DNA from: Serratia marcescens subsp. marcescens ATCC 13880
GTDB taxonomy: Bacteria; Pseudomonadota; Gammaproteobacteria; Enterobacterales; Enterobacteriaceae
Assembly (NCBI RefSeq): GCF_017299535.1
Contig: NZ_CP071238.1
Location: 2,728,001 to 2,792,000 of the forward strand
Length of the DNA stretch: 64,000 nucleotides
Direction of reading: 5' to 3'
Below, one piece after another: positions 48,701 to 56,663 of this stretch. Under the pieces are notes generated by a model, which saw nothing but the letters and a program-made list of their open reading frames with translations, was not told where the DNA came from and ran no database searches. The translations under genes and the position numbers were made by a program. The number at the start of each line of letters is the position of its first letter. Position 1 is the first letter of the stretch.

Positions 48701-50414
48701 CCTGCCAGTGCTGCGCCGCGCTCCCCAGCGCCACCAGGCGGCCTCGCTGATTGACTAACTGGCTGGCCGAAAGCCGGAGGTTCTGCGCCTCGATGGCACC
48801 GTCACTGTTATCCAATGAGCCCGCTAGGGTGACGCGGCTCTCACCGTCACCGGTCTGTGACCAGGTCGCCTGTTGGTTGAACAGGTTTTCGGCATCCACC
48901 GTCCAGCGCCCGGCCTTGACTTTGGCCTGCTGCACATCCACATTTCCCTTCGTGCTCACGGCCAGCTCACCGCTATCAACGGTGGATTGGCTCAAGGCCA
49001 CGCCGCCGTCACGTGCCGTCAGCGCGGTACGACCGGTCGCAACCTGTGCGCCGCTGATATCCACCCGGCGGCCGGACGCGTTGACCTCTTTTTGACTTAG
49101 CAGACTGCCACTGGCGCGGATATCGCCCTGGCTATCGAGCTGCAGGTTGGCATCCTGGACCAGCGTGCTGTCGGCATTGCTGCCCGCCAGCAGGTGGCCG
49201 CTGCTCTGGATGCCACGCGCGGCGTTCAAGTGCACATCCCCGGCCGCCGCCAGCGTCCCGGACTGCGTTAACATCCCCTCGCGACTCTGCACGGCCAGCT
49301 GGCCACCGCTATACACTTTCCCGTGCGTCTCAATGTCACCTTTTGCCGCCAGTTGGATATCGCCGCCAGCCTGCGTGGCCGCATTCGGCCCATCAGACCG
49401 CCAGCTGAGCTTGCCTTCGCTGCTCACGGTGAGCGTTTTGCCCGCTCGGGCCTGTCCGCCCTGATTACGTACGCCGACGCCGGCCTCGGTGCCAATCATG
49501 CGGATACTGCCGCTGTACATGCCGCCCATCTGTCCCATGTCGATGGCAAGCTCTGGTCTGGTACTGCCGCCGTCCGAAAGCGGTGTCGCGGTTTTACCGT
49601 CCGCACTCACGCGGTTACGACCGGCCACCACCGACACGCCTTCTTTAGCCCAGACGCCGGCGTTGACTTCCACCGCGCGCGCCAGAATGTCGACGTACTC
49701 GGTATCATGACGGGCATCGCCGTTGAGTCCGCCACCCTCGATGCGCACCACGCCGCGCTCAACCTGGTAGCCCGCCAGGCTGCCGTCGGCGTTCAGTTGC
49801 GGCTTGCCGGTGGTCAGGGTCATGCGCCCGGCGTTGATGGTGCCGCAGCCGTTGCAGACAATGCCGGCGGGGTTGGCCACAATCACCTGCGCCTTGCCGC
49901 CGGCCACTTCCATAAAACCGCGCAACTGGCTGGGATTGTTGCTGTTGACTTCGTTGAGGATGACGCGCGCCGGCGCGGAATTGGGATTGAGGTTAGGGTT
50001 ACCCTGGATCATCCCGGCCATCTGGGTCGAGGTCATCACCGCCGAGTTGTTGAGGATGGCGCCTTTGGCGTCGACATCGAACTGCTGATACTGGTTATGT
50101 GAGACCCCAGCCTGGTTGGGGGCTGTGATGTTGACCTGCGGCAAGCCGTTCTGGGTATTGATGACCTCCGGCCGCTGGGAAGGATTGGCACCGCCGTCCG
50201 CGACAATGCCGTCTGCCATGACGGGGCCGGCAAACATGAGCAGCCCCAGCAGCCACACTGACCGGCGCACGGTGACCCACAGACGACTCCCAGCCGTTAT
50301 TCCTGAACCGATGCGCTGCCCCGGTTCGCTGCTGCAGCTGCGAGCCAGTTCGGACACCACCCGCAGTTCCCCGTGAGTGCGGCTGAAGATAAGGCGATAA
50401 CAATGTTTGTTCAT
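39762..50414 (-). CDS. cdiA: Contact-dependent inhibition effector CdiA
   Basis: This is a 3550-residue two-partner-secretion protein. It opens with an extended signal peptide (MNKHCYRLIFSRTHGELRVVSE) cleaved near VMA-DG at about residue 68. The TPS domain (about 75-330) has NPNL and ANPAGIVCNGCG. Filamentous-haemagglutinin repeats (about 330-1640) follow, then a non-repeat central region (about 1640-2130) where CdiA proteins carry the receptor-binding and YP segments. A second repeat region comes next (about 2140-3070), then a pretoxin region. VENN at residue 3320 begins a 231-residue C-terminal toxin segment. It ends in a DUF4258-like domain (YSGHALDRMQDRGITPSVVENTI...VTVKYGDK). CdiB exports it to the cell surface. 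Confidence 0.92.
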   Translation of the reverse strand: MNKHCYRLIFSRTHGELRVVSELARSCSSEPGQRIGSGITAGSRLWVTVRRSVWLLGLLMFAGPVMADGIVADGGANPSQRPEVINTQNGLPQVNITAPNQAGVSHNQYQQFDVDAKGAILNNSAVMTSTQMAGMIQGNPNLNPNSAPARVILNEVNSNNPSQLRGFMEVAGGKAQVIVANPAGIVCNGCGTINAGRMTLTTGKPQLNADGSLAGYQVERGVVRIEGGGLNGDARHDTEYVDILARAVEVNAGVWAKEGVSVVAGRNRVSADGKTATPLSDGGSTRPELAIDMGQMGGMYSGSIRMIGTEAGVGVRNQGGQARAGKTLTVSSEGKLSWRSDGPNAATQAGGDIQLAAKGDIETHGKVYSGGQLAVQSREGMLTQSGTLAAAGDVHLNAARGIQSSGHLLAGSNADSTLVQDANLQLDSQGDIRASGSLLSQKEVNASGRRVDISGAQVATGRTALTARDGGVALSQSTVDSGELAVSTKGNVDVQQAKVKAGRWTVDAENLFNQQATWSQTGDGESRVTLAGSLDNSDGAIEAQNLRLSASQLVNQRGRLVALGSAAQHWQVGGLLDNTGGTLGSNGDLRLDAGRLDNQGGTLKTQSGLTLHADGAVNNAGGNLLAGNGLTLEAGSDLNNASGTLSGDDVRLVAQRLDNTQGQVIGQGNLDLTSSRLDNQRGLIGAGKALDIHTGDWDNRGGTAQGETAVTATATNLNNDGGKLLSGQASTLTTSGNTSNRDGEISAAVLTVKSARLDNTQGKVIGQAQLDLHARQGLDNTQGLLGAGQALTVRTDGELNNRRGTISGSGQTHIAAGSVRNEAGKLLGGQQLVLNSAAELVNREGEISGESLTLAAQRLDNAKGKVVARQDANLTTQKLSNADGWFEGGNTLSVKTDGDWDNRGGTAQGGRQVTASAQSLDNTGGRLQSGGDLTLDAAGNILNRTGKLTAQQALAVNGGVASLFDNDGGSLQSGGGLSLQGGQLTNRTAGVVLSGQALSLNLTGGWDNQGGTFTGKGRTEVRAASLLNTQGTINALDSLDMQFTGKLNNGQGRIFSQSSQVLQAQDIFNTQGWMGSQGSWQAISGSFDNTEGSVQSLQAVQLAADWLNNTKGVLQSAHDLALRIKQDIDNRNGKVSALGQLAVTGAKDGEHAGAINNAGGQWLAGEGLRIAARALDNTQGGLLYSQKQQRLTLSDALNNHDGKVQSGEALQLDAQALNNAGGTIDGQQQVTLCILGLLENTDGAVRSNGGQQVSAAGINNTRGVFSSRGGITVTSKQLDNAGGTLISQGSGIYRLDQLNNQHGKVHSGEALTFDGTQVNNQGGQLVSTQGLTLKAEALDNSGQGTISSQSALDVRADRLNNRDGGLILGTTRTDITAHDIDNTAGRLQSSGQMTLSGVTQLDNRQGRILADGNLDINADRSQTDSPLALLNQGGRVESAGALTANTRTLDNQNGTLLGLQALTLSAQQDYTRQAGDTVSSNGTVTFSLSGAFTNQADWLLPGNLVLNAASITNPATLVGKTLQLTTGALQNTGRIEADSMTLNVDTLDNTAALMGDAITVRGRVIDNHGQPAVMAATQSLTVQAGERLTNRDGALIYSADRLHLHSDDLIDNRASFIEADGDATIEARRLNNLREGLVIEREAEKSDYKWHRYNYYWRSYGSKVNPDKSTLAPTTQQLTFQDDAAAQTNRYGTLLAIDAAGKRAQVRVKDNKGTLTDLWVNYLALKPNADGSYAMTFYETRGGNQLATIPTPYQNGFHWEHDWTQVMTWDPEKHVDIDSAPFITDYNNFRERTESGTLTRDRLVSEGIGARILAGGNMVLRITGALLNDASVITANGNLTQDGGGSVDNRGYSVNERRQAVIVDHYDKDTHHWYPTFNRDETTALATVDGVITGSGTVTINGARITNTTVNQAQISQLDAALKAVDAERAELERNPLAFTVEAAARPDGDTTLAQGEQMTQPGATPSSPLGRPLLPSELALTQLQHLGNVATAIPNNGLFSQPTATGSPFLVVTDERFTRRDNFISSDYMLERVGYDPAQAHKRLGDGFYEQRLVREQVLALTGKPSVKGWDAMEQYQQLMNNGSKVAQDFHLVPGVALTPEQIAALQQDIVWLVSETVQTESGPQTVWVPKVYLAQTTLRLTGDGAVIGGGDLQLSANSITNAGNLFADKALTVDAGQFLHQGGDIKAGSIDVQADSLTLSTNLQDALRQATLSAGDIRLRGTDITLTGAKLDATDTLNLSARNNLTITAAKSNHTADLEVISGSMGNRTRGGTEAAGSRMAHVSGEWQQAQGSELNAGGNLTLNAGRDVTFMGSQAKAGGSTRVQAGGDINIKAESTTNTTHLDANSRTSSVSNDRQEESLTLSALGGDQGVTLVAGNQLLAEGAQIESKEGRIGASAQDVTIKDARSRTQDLDSENKREGKTKSHRIEQTEREISTGSTFSGQQGVTVIGREGDVTVTGSTLHSDQGAIALQAKKDVTLNTATERESRYSEERSEKKGFLNKSSSHTVTDDRTTRENGSLLSGNSVSVSAGNDLTVTGSAIAADRDVNLQAGRNIDIGAATETDTHYLLEEKKKSGLLGSGGIGFTIGKQSSKHEVDEKATTQSQSVSTVGSSQGSVNITAGNQLHIGGADLVAGKDLALTGDSVTIDPGYDRRTRKETFEQKQSGLSVALSGTVGGALNTAVSSAQQARKEGDGRLNALQNTKAALSGVQAAQAWERDNALTASAEAKNAAAGLQPGDEGAAQGATNTVGISASYGSQSSKSETRTDIRQSQGSTLTAGQNLSITTTSKNHNAQSGDITITGSQLKAGKDLSLDAARDITLQSAQNSESTVGKNSSKGGNVGVGIGAGSGGYGISVSAGVNAGKGYENGNGLTHSETTLDAGSNLNLTSGRDTRLIGAQASGEKVTVDVGRDLTLQSEQDSDRYDAKQQNASAGGSFTFGSMTGSANVSASKDKLHSNFDSVKEQTGLFAGKGGYDVKVKEHTQLDGAVIASTADKENNRLDTGTLGWKDIHNQADYSATHSGGSFSTGGPVGKDLLTNMAGGMLSGANHSGHAEGTTKAGVSEGTLIVRDKDKQQQDVAQLNRDTEHANDGSISPIFNKEKEQNRLKQAQLIGEIGGQAMDVIRTQGEIAGLKAQKDPAALAQAREQLENSGKPTNDAAVMKQAYDNAMRQYGTGSDLQKAAQAVTGALTALAGNNLAGALASGASPYLATEIKKRVGEDNIAANAMAHAVLGAVTAELNNQSAVAGGLGAGGGELAARYIAGQLYPGKTAEQLSESEKQQVSALSQLAAGLAGGLATGDTAGAVTGGQAGKNAVENNALSDVVDAVSQGKTPQQVAEERVDAENERYKQQNCAGMSAEACSVKMYTERREELKDILSTGADFVPVVGDIKSFAEAQSALDYLVAAIGIIPGAGDAAGKAIKAAEAALKKGDVAEASRLINKASDEVSATIPMGSKRNPMNQPSNPSYQPVRNQPGTIGNREYSGHALDRMQDRGITPSVVENTIKNGKSTPSRGGTTVHFDPESKVSVVTNESGRVVTVKYGDK
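40735..41183. repeat. 449-bp direct repeat, copy 2 (inside cdiA)
   Basis: This is the cdiA copy of the segment at 38965-39413. It codes for about residues 3077-3226, just before VENN. Recombination between the copies would remove the toxin tail and cdiI. Confidence 0.9.
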
Positions 50415-50482
50415 GGGTCACATCCGTGAGAAAAGTCAGTCCAATCAGGTCAGTATCAGCAAGGTTGCCGGTATCGCGATGT

Positions 50483-52198
50483 TCAGATTTCCAGATTTAC
50501 GCTAAAACCCGCGGTCGCACCGGAGGTATGGAACCCTGCGGGCTTGTACAGCGGCACGCCGGCAAACAGGTCATAGCTGAATCGCCCCCACAGCGCACCG
50601 CGAACACCGAGCGCACTGCCCGCCAACTGATGACCCACCAGGTAGCGGGTGCCCGGGCCGTCCACCCGGCCGTAGTCGGCAGCCACATACAGTTCGTGCC
50701 CGCGAGAAAACATATTCCAGGCGATTTCGTTGCGCCACAGCAGCCCTTTTTCGCCGGACAGCATCTGTTCGCCGTCAAAGCCTCGCACCGTGTAACGCCC
50801 GCCAATGGCCATCCGCTCCTGCGGCGTCAACGCATTTTGGCTCCACTGGCCCCGCACGCTGGTATAAACCCGCCAGGGCTGCTCACCCCAGGAGAAAGGC
50901 CGGTTGATACCCAGGTCACCGAGCAAAATGCCGGTACGCGCACTGCCTTCGTGACGCGATTCTTCCGGCGCAGGCAAGGCATTGAACGCCCCGGTACCGC
51001 GGCGCCAGCTGATATTCGTATCCAACGTAGTGGTACCGAGGTAACTGCGTTGGTTAAGCCCCAGCTCCCAGCCGGCGATCCGACGTTTTTGCGACACAAT
51101 ATCAACGTTGTCCACAGCGTTAGTGGAATGTTTGCGGTAGCCGCGCAGGTTGAGCGTGGTCTTGTGCGATTGGTCGCGATAGAGCAATCGGGAAACGGTC
51201 AACTGAATGTTGTCGCTCTTGCCGCTATAGCGCAGCACCTCGTTGGCGTTAGGGATGTTTTGATGGTAGGTGTAGTCGTTGTAATTGGCCGAGAAGGCCC
51301 AATATCCCACCGGGAAGAAGTAATTCAGCGTATGTGAACGATTGCCGAACGGCCCGTGCTGAAACACATCCTTGCCAATGTTGGCGTAGAAAAGGTCATT
51401 TTGCGCAAACGGCGCATCGATAGCCAAGGTGGCCGATCCGAGATAACGCCCGGTACTTTTGGAGCCGCTGTCGTCAAGGCCCAGACTGAGCCGTATCGGG
51501 CGCCCCTCATACCAGTTGACCTGCAGATCGCTGGTGGCCTCTTGAGCACCGGGTACGATTTTGATGTCGGCACTGGCGCTGGGCACTCGTCTAAAGTTCT
51601 CCAGCCCCTGTTCGATATCACGCAAGTTGAGGATATCACCGCGTGAGGCCGGAATAGCGTTCCACATCCGTCCCCGCCAGGAGACCGGTTCCTCGAAACG
51701 GATATCACCGATGCGCCCCGGTTGCAGCGTCAACGTCAACACGCCTGTAGTCAGGTCCTGCTCCTGCGCCATTACGCGCGTAGTGACATAGCCTTTCGCC
51801 AGTATGACGTTTTGCACCTTGCTGATGGCAAGCGCAATGCCCTGGCCGCCCAAACAGCGGTCTTCGGCATCTGCTGCTGCGCCCAAAGCCCACTGAAAGC
51901 GATCGGCAGACTCCCCGACCAACGCTAGCCGGTTGATGATGAAACAAGGGCGTTCATCGGTTGGGTAATTGGGCAGCACAACGTCGGGACGGGAAAGGCG
52001 CGCATCGGCCTGCGGGGCATTTTGCTGTTGCAGGGCACGCTCGCGCTCCTGCTGGCGCTGCTGTTCGCGGGCATCAATGGACGCCATACCATCGCTGGTA
52101 GCCGCTGAAGCGGAAAACAGGGGTACAACGCCAATCAATAATCCCGACAGCCCACAGCGGATAGAATAAAGTAAAGCACGAGCATTATCTGAGCGCAT
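50483..52198 (-). CDS. cdiB: CdiB, outer-membrane TpsB transporter
   Basis: This is a 571-residue Omp85-superfamily transporter that exports CdiA. It has a signal peptide (cleaved near SASA), then a Gln-rich helix (QQRQQERERALQQQ) that would plug the pore. POTRA domains follow (INRLALVGESADRF to LQPGRIGDIRFEEP, about 75-200). The 16-stranded barrel ends with a strand GFSVNLEI, and VRGFDGEQMLSGEKG is the conserved loop-6 motif. It is first in the cdiB-cdiA-cdiI order typical of E. coli-type CDI loci. The gap to cdiA is 68 bases. Confidence 0.93.
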   Translation of the reverse strand: MRSDNARALLYSIRCGLSGLLIGVVPLFSASAATSDGMASIDAREQQRQQERERALQQQNAPQADARLSRPDVVLPNYPTDERPCFIINRLALVGESADRFQWALGAAADAEDRCLGGQGIALAISKVQNVILAKGYVTTRVMAQEQDLTTGVLTLTLQPGRIGDIRFEEPVSWRGRMWNAIPASRGDILNLRDIEQGLENFRRVPSASADIKIVPGAQEATSDLQVNWYEGRPIRLSLGLDDSGSKSTGRYLGSATLAIDAPFAQNDLFYANIGKDVFQHGPFGNRSHTLNYFFPVGYWAFSANYNDYTYHQNIPNANEVLRYSGKSDNIQLTVSRLLYRDQSHKTTLNLRGYRKHSTNAVDNVDIVSQKRRIAGWELGLNQRSYLGTTTLDTNISWRRGTGAFNALPAPEESRHEGSARTGILLGDLGINRPFSWGEQPWRVYTSVRGQWSQNALTPQERMAIGGRYTVRGFDGEQMLSGEKGLLWRNEIAWNMFSRGHELYVAADYGRVDGPGTRYLVGHQLAGSALGVRGALWGRFSYDLFAGVPLYKPAGFHTSGATAGFSVNLEI

Positions 52199-52461
52199 CC
52201 TTGGCTCCTCACTGTTACTTATAGTTATTTATCTAACCAAAATCATAAGTTACGTAAATTAATGTAAATAAACTTACTCTTGGGCGAATTATGAGCTTCG
52301 AGGGAGAAAAATCAACAGCTTTATGGTGCTGCAACTCACAAAACCATACGGGAGGCAGCGGGCGTGAGAAGAATTGCGAAACGACGAGAGGATGACGCTA
52401 TAGGCGCCATCCATTAAAATTAATTGTCGATCGGGAAGAAAATTAACACATCAGGCCGTTA
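52199..52461 (-). other. Promoter region of the cdi locus
   Basis: 263 bases, AT-rich near cdiB (TTATAGTTATTTATCTAACC, then TTACGTAAATTAATGTAAAT). No gene is seen. It must hold the cdiB promoter on the minus strand and the 3' end of the fsaA transcript. Confidence 0.4.
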
Positions 52462-53127
52462 TCAGCTCAACAAATTGCTGCCGAACGCCCCCTGCCAATC
52501 CTGTTCGAATTTCTCGACCGCGGCCTGCACTGCCGGCGCGTTCAGGAACTGCTCCGCGACGTCCACCGGCAGCGTGATGGCCTGGCAGCCGGCCAACAGG
52601 CACTCCAGCGCCTGGCGCGGCGTCTTGAAACTGGCGGCCAGCACCTGCGCCGACGGCGCATGCAGGCTCAACAACTGCTGCAGCTCGTGCACCATTTCGA
52701 TGCCGTCACCGCCCTGCGCGTCCACCCGATTGACGTAAGGGGCCACATATTCCGCTCCGGCCAAGGCCGCCAACAGCCCCTGCCCGGCGCCGTACACCGC
52801 CGTCCCCAGCGTCGGGATGGACATCGTTTTAAGCTTCTTGATCGCCGCCAGCCCTTCGGCGGTCGCCGGGATCTTGACCACCAGCCCCGGGACGCGCTGA
52901 CTGAGCAGCGCCGCCTCCGCCACCATGCGCTCCGCATCGGCCGCCATCACCTGCGCGAACAGCTTGCCGGTGCCGCCGAGGGCGTCGCGCAGCGCGGGCA
53001 GCACTTCCCAGATCGGCTTGCCTTCCTTCGCCACGATGCTCGGGTTGGTGGTGACGCCGTGCAGCGGCAGAATGCGCGCCAGGCGTTTTACCGCGGTCAC
53101 ATCGGCGGTATCGAGATAAAGCTCCAT
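52462..53127 (-). CDS. fsaA: Fructose-6-phosphate aldolase
   Basis: FSA splits fructose 6-phosphate into dihydroxyacetone and glyceraldehyde 3-phosphate. The 221 residues closely follow E. coli FsaA, including [36 protein letters not shown] with the Schiff-base lysine near residue 85, and [17 protein letters not shown] 53127 is chosen on homology; ATG 53145 adds six residues. It is divergent from the glycyl-radical pair, and FSA genes often lie near such pairs (ybiYW and pflCD in E. coli). Confidence 0.93.
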   Translation of the reverse strand: MELYLDTADVTAVKRLARILPLHGVTTNPSIVAKEGKPIWEVLPALRDALGGTGKLFAQVMAADAERMVAEAALLSQRVPGLVVKIPATAEGLAAIKKLKTMSIPTLGTAVYGAGQGLLAALAGAEYVAPYVNRVDAQGGDGIEMVHELQQLLSLHAPSAQVLAASFKTPRQALECLLAGCQAITLPVDVAEQFLNAPAVQAAVEKFEQDWQGAFGSNLLS

Positions 53128-53276
53128 CACGGACTCCTGTGTCATGTTCTGTGGGCGGATTCAAACTCTGATCATCATAGGGCAAAAACCGCGCTAACTT
53201 TTGATCAAAATCAATTCAACTTTCATTCGAAACACCTTTAATGGCGAAAGATTCAGCAACGCCAAACGGGTGACTC

Positions 53277-54176
53277 ATGTTCTTCAATCTGCAGCGCTAC
53301 TCGACCCATGACGGCCCCGGCATCCGCAGCGTGGTCTTTTTAAAAGGCTGCCCGCTGAGCTGCCGCTGGTGTCAGAACCCGGAAAGCCGCTCGCGCCATG
53401 CAGACCTGCTGTTTGACGAACGCCTGTGCCTGAGCGGCTGCACGCTGTGCGCCGAGCGCTGCCCGCAAGGCCTGCAGCGTGACGAAGAAGCGTTGACGCT
53501 GCAGCGTGAAGTCATCAGCGCAAACGACTACGCGGCGCTGGCCGCCGCCTGCCCGACCGGCGCGCTCAGCCTGTGCGGCAGCCCGGTCAACCCCGACGAT
53601 ATCATGGCCGAGGTGATGCGGGATAAGCCTTTCTACCTGCGCAGCGGCGGCGGTTTAACGCTGTCCGGCGGCGAACCCTTTATGCAGCCGGAGGTTGCAG
53701 CGGAACTGCTGCGGCGCGGCCGCGAAGCCGGCATCCACACCGCCGTCGAATCCTGCCTGCACGTTCCGTGGCGTTACATCGCGCCTTCGCTGCCGTGGCT
53801 GGATCTGCTGTTGGCCGATCTCAAACACACCGACGAAGTGCGCTTTAGAGCCTGGACCGGCGGCTCCGCCCGCCGGGTGATGAACAATTTCCGCCGGCTG
53901 GCGGCGCACGGCGTGCCAATGACCGTGCGCGTGCCGCTGATCCCCGATTTCAACGCCGATCGTCGCTCTGTCCGTGCGATCGTCGACTTCGCCGCCGACG
54001 AGATCGGCGTGTCGGAGATCCACTTTCTGCCGTACCACACGCTGGGCATCAACAAGTACCACCTGCTCGGCGAGCCCTACCGCGCCGCCCGCACGCCGCT
54101 GGACGCGCCCGATCTGCTGGCCTTCGCCGAAGACTATGCCGGCGCCAAAGGCCTGACCGCCATTTTGCGAGGATAA
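53277..54176 (+). CDS. pflE: Glycyl-radical enzyme activase (YbiY/PflE type)
   Basis: This is a radical-SAM enzyme of 299 residues that installs the glycyl radical on its partner. It has the radical-SAM cluster motif CPLSCRWC near residue 27. An inserted ferredoxin-like part with two further cysteine clusters follows ([12 protein letters not shown] and [11 protein letters not shown]), as in the non-PFL activases. GGEP is present (LTLSGGEPF). Four bases separate it from the enzyme gene. Length and context match E. coli YbiY. Confidence 0.88.
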   Translation: MFFNLQRYSTHDGPGIRSVVFLKGCPLSCRWCQNPESRSRHADLLFDERLCLSGCTLCAERCPQGLQRDEEALTLQREVISANDYAALAAACPTGALSLCGSPVNPDDIMAEVMRDKPFYLRSGGGLTLSGGEPFMQPEVAAELLRRGREAGIHTAVESCLHVPWRYIAPSLPWLDLLLADLKHTDEVRFRAWTGGSARRVMNNFRRLAAHGVPMTVRVPLIPDFNADRRSVRAIVDFAADEIGVSEIHFLPYHTLGINKYHLLGEPYRAARTPLDAPDLLAFAEDYAGAKGLTAILRG

Positions 54177-54180
54177 CGCC

Positions 54181-56613
54181 ATGACCACGTTGGATTTGAC
54201 CACCCTCAGCGCCCGCATTCAGGCGCATAAGAACGCGCTGATTCACATCGTCAAACCGCCGGTGTGCACCGAACGCGCGCAGCACTATACCGAGGCCTAT
54301 CAACAGCATCAGGATCGGCCGCTGCCGGTGCGCCGCGCGCTGGCGCTGGCTAGCCATCTGGCGAAGCGCACCATCTGGATCGCCAACGACGAGCTGATCG
54401 TCGGCAACCAGGCCAGCGAGCTGCGCGCCGCGCCGATCTTTCCCGAATACACCGTCGGCTGGATAGAAAACGAAATAGACCAATTGGCCGACCGGCCGGG
54501 CGCCGGTTTTTCGGTCAGCGAAGAGAACAAGGCGATTTTGCATCGCCTGTGCCCCTGGTGGCGCGGCCAAACGGTGCAGGATCGCTGCTACGGCATGTTC
54601 ACCGACGAACAAAAGGCGCTGCTGGCCACCGGCATCATCAAGGCTGAGGGCAACATGACCTCCGGCGACGCCCACCTGGCGGTTAACTTCCCGCTGCTGC
54701 TGGAGAAAGGTCTCGACGGCCTGCGTGAAAAAGTGAACGCGCGCCGCGGCCGCCTGCGCCTGACCGAGTGGGAAGATCTGCACAAAGCGCAGTTTCTCAA
54801 CGCCATCGACATCGCGCTGGCGGCGCTGAGCGAGCACATCCTGCGCTTCGCCCGCCTGGCGCGCGACATGGCGCAAAACGAACCGCGCGACTGGCGGCGC
54901 GCCGAACTGCTGGCCATCGCAGGCAACTGCGACCGGATCGCCCATCGCCCGCCGCAAACCTTCTGGCAGGCGCTGCAGCTGTGCTATTTCATCCAACTGA
55001 CGTTGCAGATCGAATCCAACGGCCATTCGGTTTCCTTCGGCCGCCTCGATCAATACCTCTATCCCTGGTATCGACGTGAGGTGGAGCTGGAGCAAAAGCT
55101 GGCCCGGGAAGACGCCATCGAGCTGTTGCACTGCTGCTGGCTGAAGCTGCTGGAGGTCAACAAGATCCGCTCCGGCTCGCATTCCAAAGCTTCCGCCGGC
55201 AGCCCGCTGTACCAAAACGTCACCATCGGCGGACAGAAGCTGATCGACGGCCGGCCATGCGATGCGGTCAACCCGCTGTCCTACGCCATTCTCGAGTCCT
55301 GCGGCCGTCTGCGCTCCACCCAACCCAACCTCAGCGTGCGTTACCATGCCGAGATGAGCGCCGACTTCCTCGACGCCTGCGTGCAGGTGATCCGCTGCGG
55401 TTTCGGCATGCCGGCGTTCAACAACGACGAAATCGTCATTCCCGAATTCATCAAGCTGGGGGTTGAGCCGCAAGACGCCTACGACTACGCCGCCATCGGC
55501 TGCATCGAGACCGCCGTCGGCGGCAAATGGGGTTATCGCTGCACCGGCATGAGCTTCATCAACTTCGCCCGCGTGCTGCTGGCGGCGCTGGAACAGGGCC
55601 GCGACGCCACCTCCGGGCAAATATTCCTGCCGCAGGAACAAGCGCTGTCCAAAGGAAACTTCGTCGATTTCGAGCAGAACTTAGCCGCCTGGGATCGGCA
55701 AATCCGCTACTACACACGCAAGTCGATCGAGATCGAATGCGTGGTGGACAGCGTGCTGGAAGAGAATGCCCACGATATCCTCTGTTCCGCGCTGGTGGAT
55801 GACTGCATCGAACGCGGTAAAAGCATCAAGCAAGGCGGCGCCAAATACGATTGGGTTTCCGGCCTGCAGGTCGGCATCGCCAACCTGGGCAACAGCCTGG
55901 CGGCGGTGCGCAAACTGGTGTTCGACCAGGGGGCGATCGGCCAGCAGCAGCTAGCGACCGCGCTGGCCGACGACTTCGCCGGGCTGGATGGCGAGCAGCT
56001 GCGCCAGCGGCTGCTCAACGCCGCGCCCAAATACGGCAACGATGTGGACGAGGTCGATCGGCTGCTGGTGCGCGCCTACCAAACCTATATCGAAGAACTG
56101 AAGCAGTATCGCAACACCCGCTTCGGCCGCGGGCCGATCGGCGGCGGTTACTACGCCGGCACCTCGTCGATTTCGGCCAACGTGCCCTTCGGCGCCGCCA
56201 CTCTGGCCACGCCCGATGGACGTAAGGCGCACACGCCACTGGCGGAAGGCGCCAGTCCGGCGTCCGGCACCGACCACCTGGGGCCGACGGCGGTGTTCAA
56301 TTCGCTCGCCAAGTTGCCGACCGAGGCGATCCTCGGCGGCGTGCTGCTCAACCAAAAGCTGAACCCGGCCACGCTGGACAACCCGCGCGATCGGGAAAAG
56401 CTGATGCTGATGTTGCGCACCTTCTTCGAGAGCTATCGCGGCTGGCATGTGCAGTACAACATCGTGTCGCGCGAAACGCTGCTGGCGGCGAAGCAACACC
56501 CTGACCAATATCGTGATTTAGTGGTTCGCGTAGCTGGCTATTCCGCCTTCTTTACCGCATTATCCCCTGAGGCGCAGGATGATATTATTGCGCGCACAGA
56601 ACATACTCTTTAA
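54181..56613 (+). CDS. pflF: Glycyl-radical enzyme (YbiW/PflF type)
   Basis: This is an 810-residue glycyl-radical enzyme, the same length as E. coli YbiW. The radical glycine is in VVRVAGYSAFF near residue 787 and the active-site thiyl cysteine in AAIGCIETAVGG near residue 441. A single Cys followed by I-E, instead of the Cys-Cys pair of pyruvate formate-lyase, places it with the dehydratase-like branch, so pyruvate is unlikely to be the substrate. The true substrate is unknown. The divergent fsaA suggests polyol or sugar-phosphate metabolism without oxygen. Confidence 0.87.
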   Translation: MTTLDLTTLSARIQAHKNALIHIVKPPVCTERAQHYTEAYQQHQDRPLPVRRALALASHLAKRTIWIANDELIVGNQASELRAAPIFPEYTVGWIENEIDQLADRPGAGFSVSEENKAILHRLCPWWRGQTVQDRCYGMFTDEQKALLATGIIKAEGNMTSGDAHLAVNFPLLLEKGLDGLREKVNARRGRLRLTEWEDLHKAQFLNAIDIALAALSEHILRFARLARDMAQNEPRDWRRAELLAIAGNCDRIAHRPPQTFWQALQLCYFIQLTLQIESNGHSVSFGRLDQYLYPWYRREVELEQKLAREDAIELLHCCWLKLLEVNKIRSGSHSKASAGSPLYQNVTIGGQKLIDGRPCDAVNPLSYAILESCGRLRSTQPNLSVRYHAEMSADFLDACVQVIRCGFGMPAFNNDEIVIPEFIKLGVEPQDAYDYAAIGCIETAVGGKWGYRCTGMSFINFARVLLAALEQGRDATSGQIFLPQEQALSKGNFVDFEQNLAAWDRQIRYYTRKSIEIECVVDSVLEENAHDILCSALVDDCIERGKSIKQGGAKYDWVSGLQVGIANLGNSLAAVRKLVFDQGAIGQQQLATALADDFAGLDGEQLRQRLLNAAPKYGNDVDEVDRLLVRAYQTYIEELKQYRNTRFGRGPIGGGYYAGTSSISANVPFGAATLATPDGRKAHTPLAEGASPASGTDHLGPTAVFNSLAKLPTEAILGGVLLNQKLNPATLDNPRDREKLMLMLRTFFESYRGWHVQYNIVSRETLLAAKQHPDQYRDLVVRVAGYSAFFTALSPEAQDDIIARTEHTL

Positions 56614-56663
56614 ACCTTTGACTCTTAGCGGCCGCGCCTTGGCGGCCGCATCATCAGGCCGAT

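Noticed and set aside
46000..49000. Regular repeats that could suggest a CRISPR array or tandem DNA repeats
   Set aside because: The periodicity is protein-level: degenerate haemagglutinin repeats of about 20 residues in CdiA, with no identical DNA repeat and spacer pattern.
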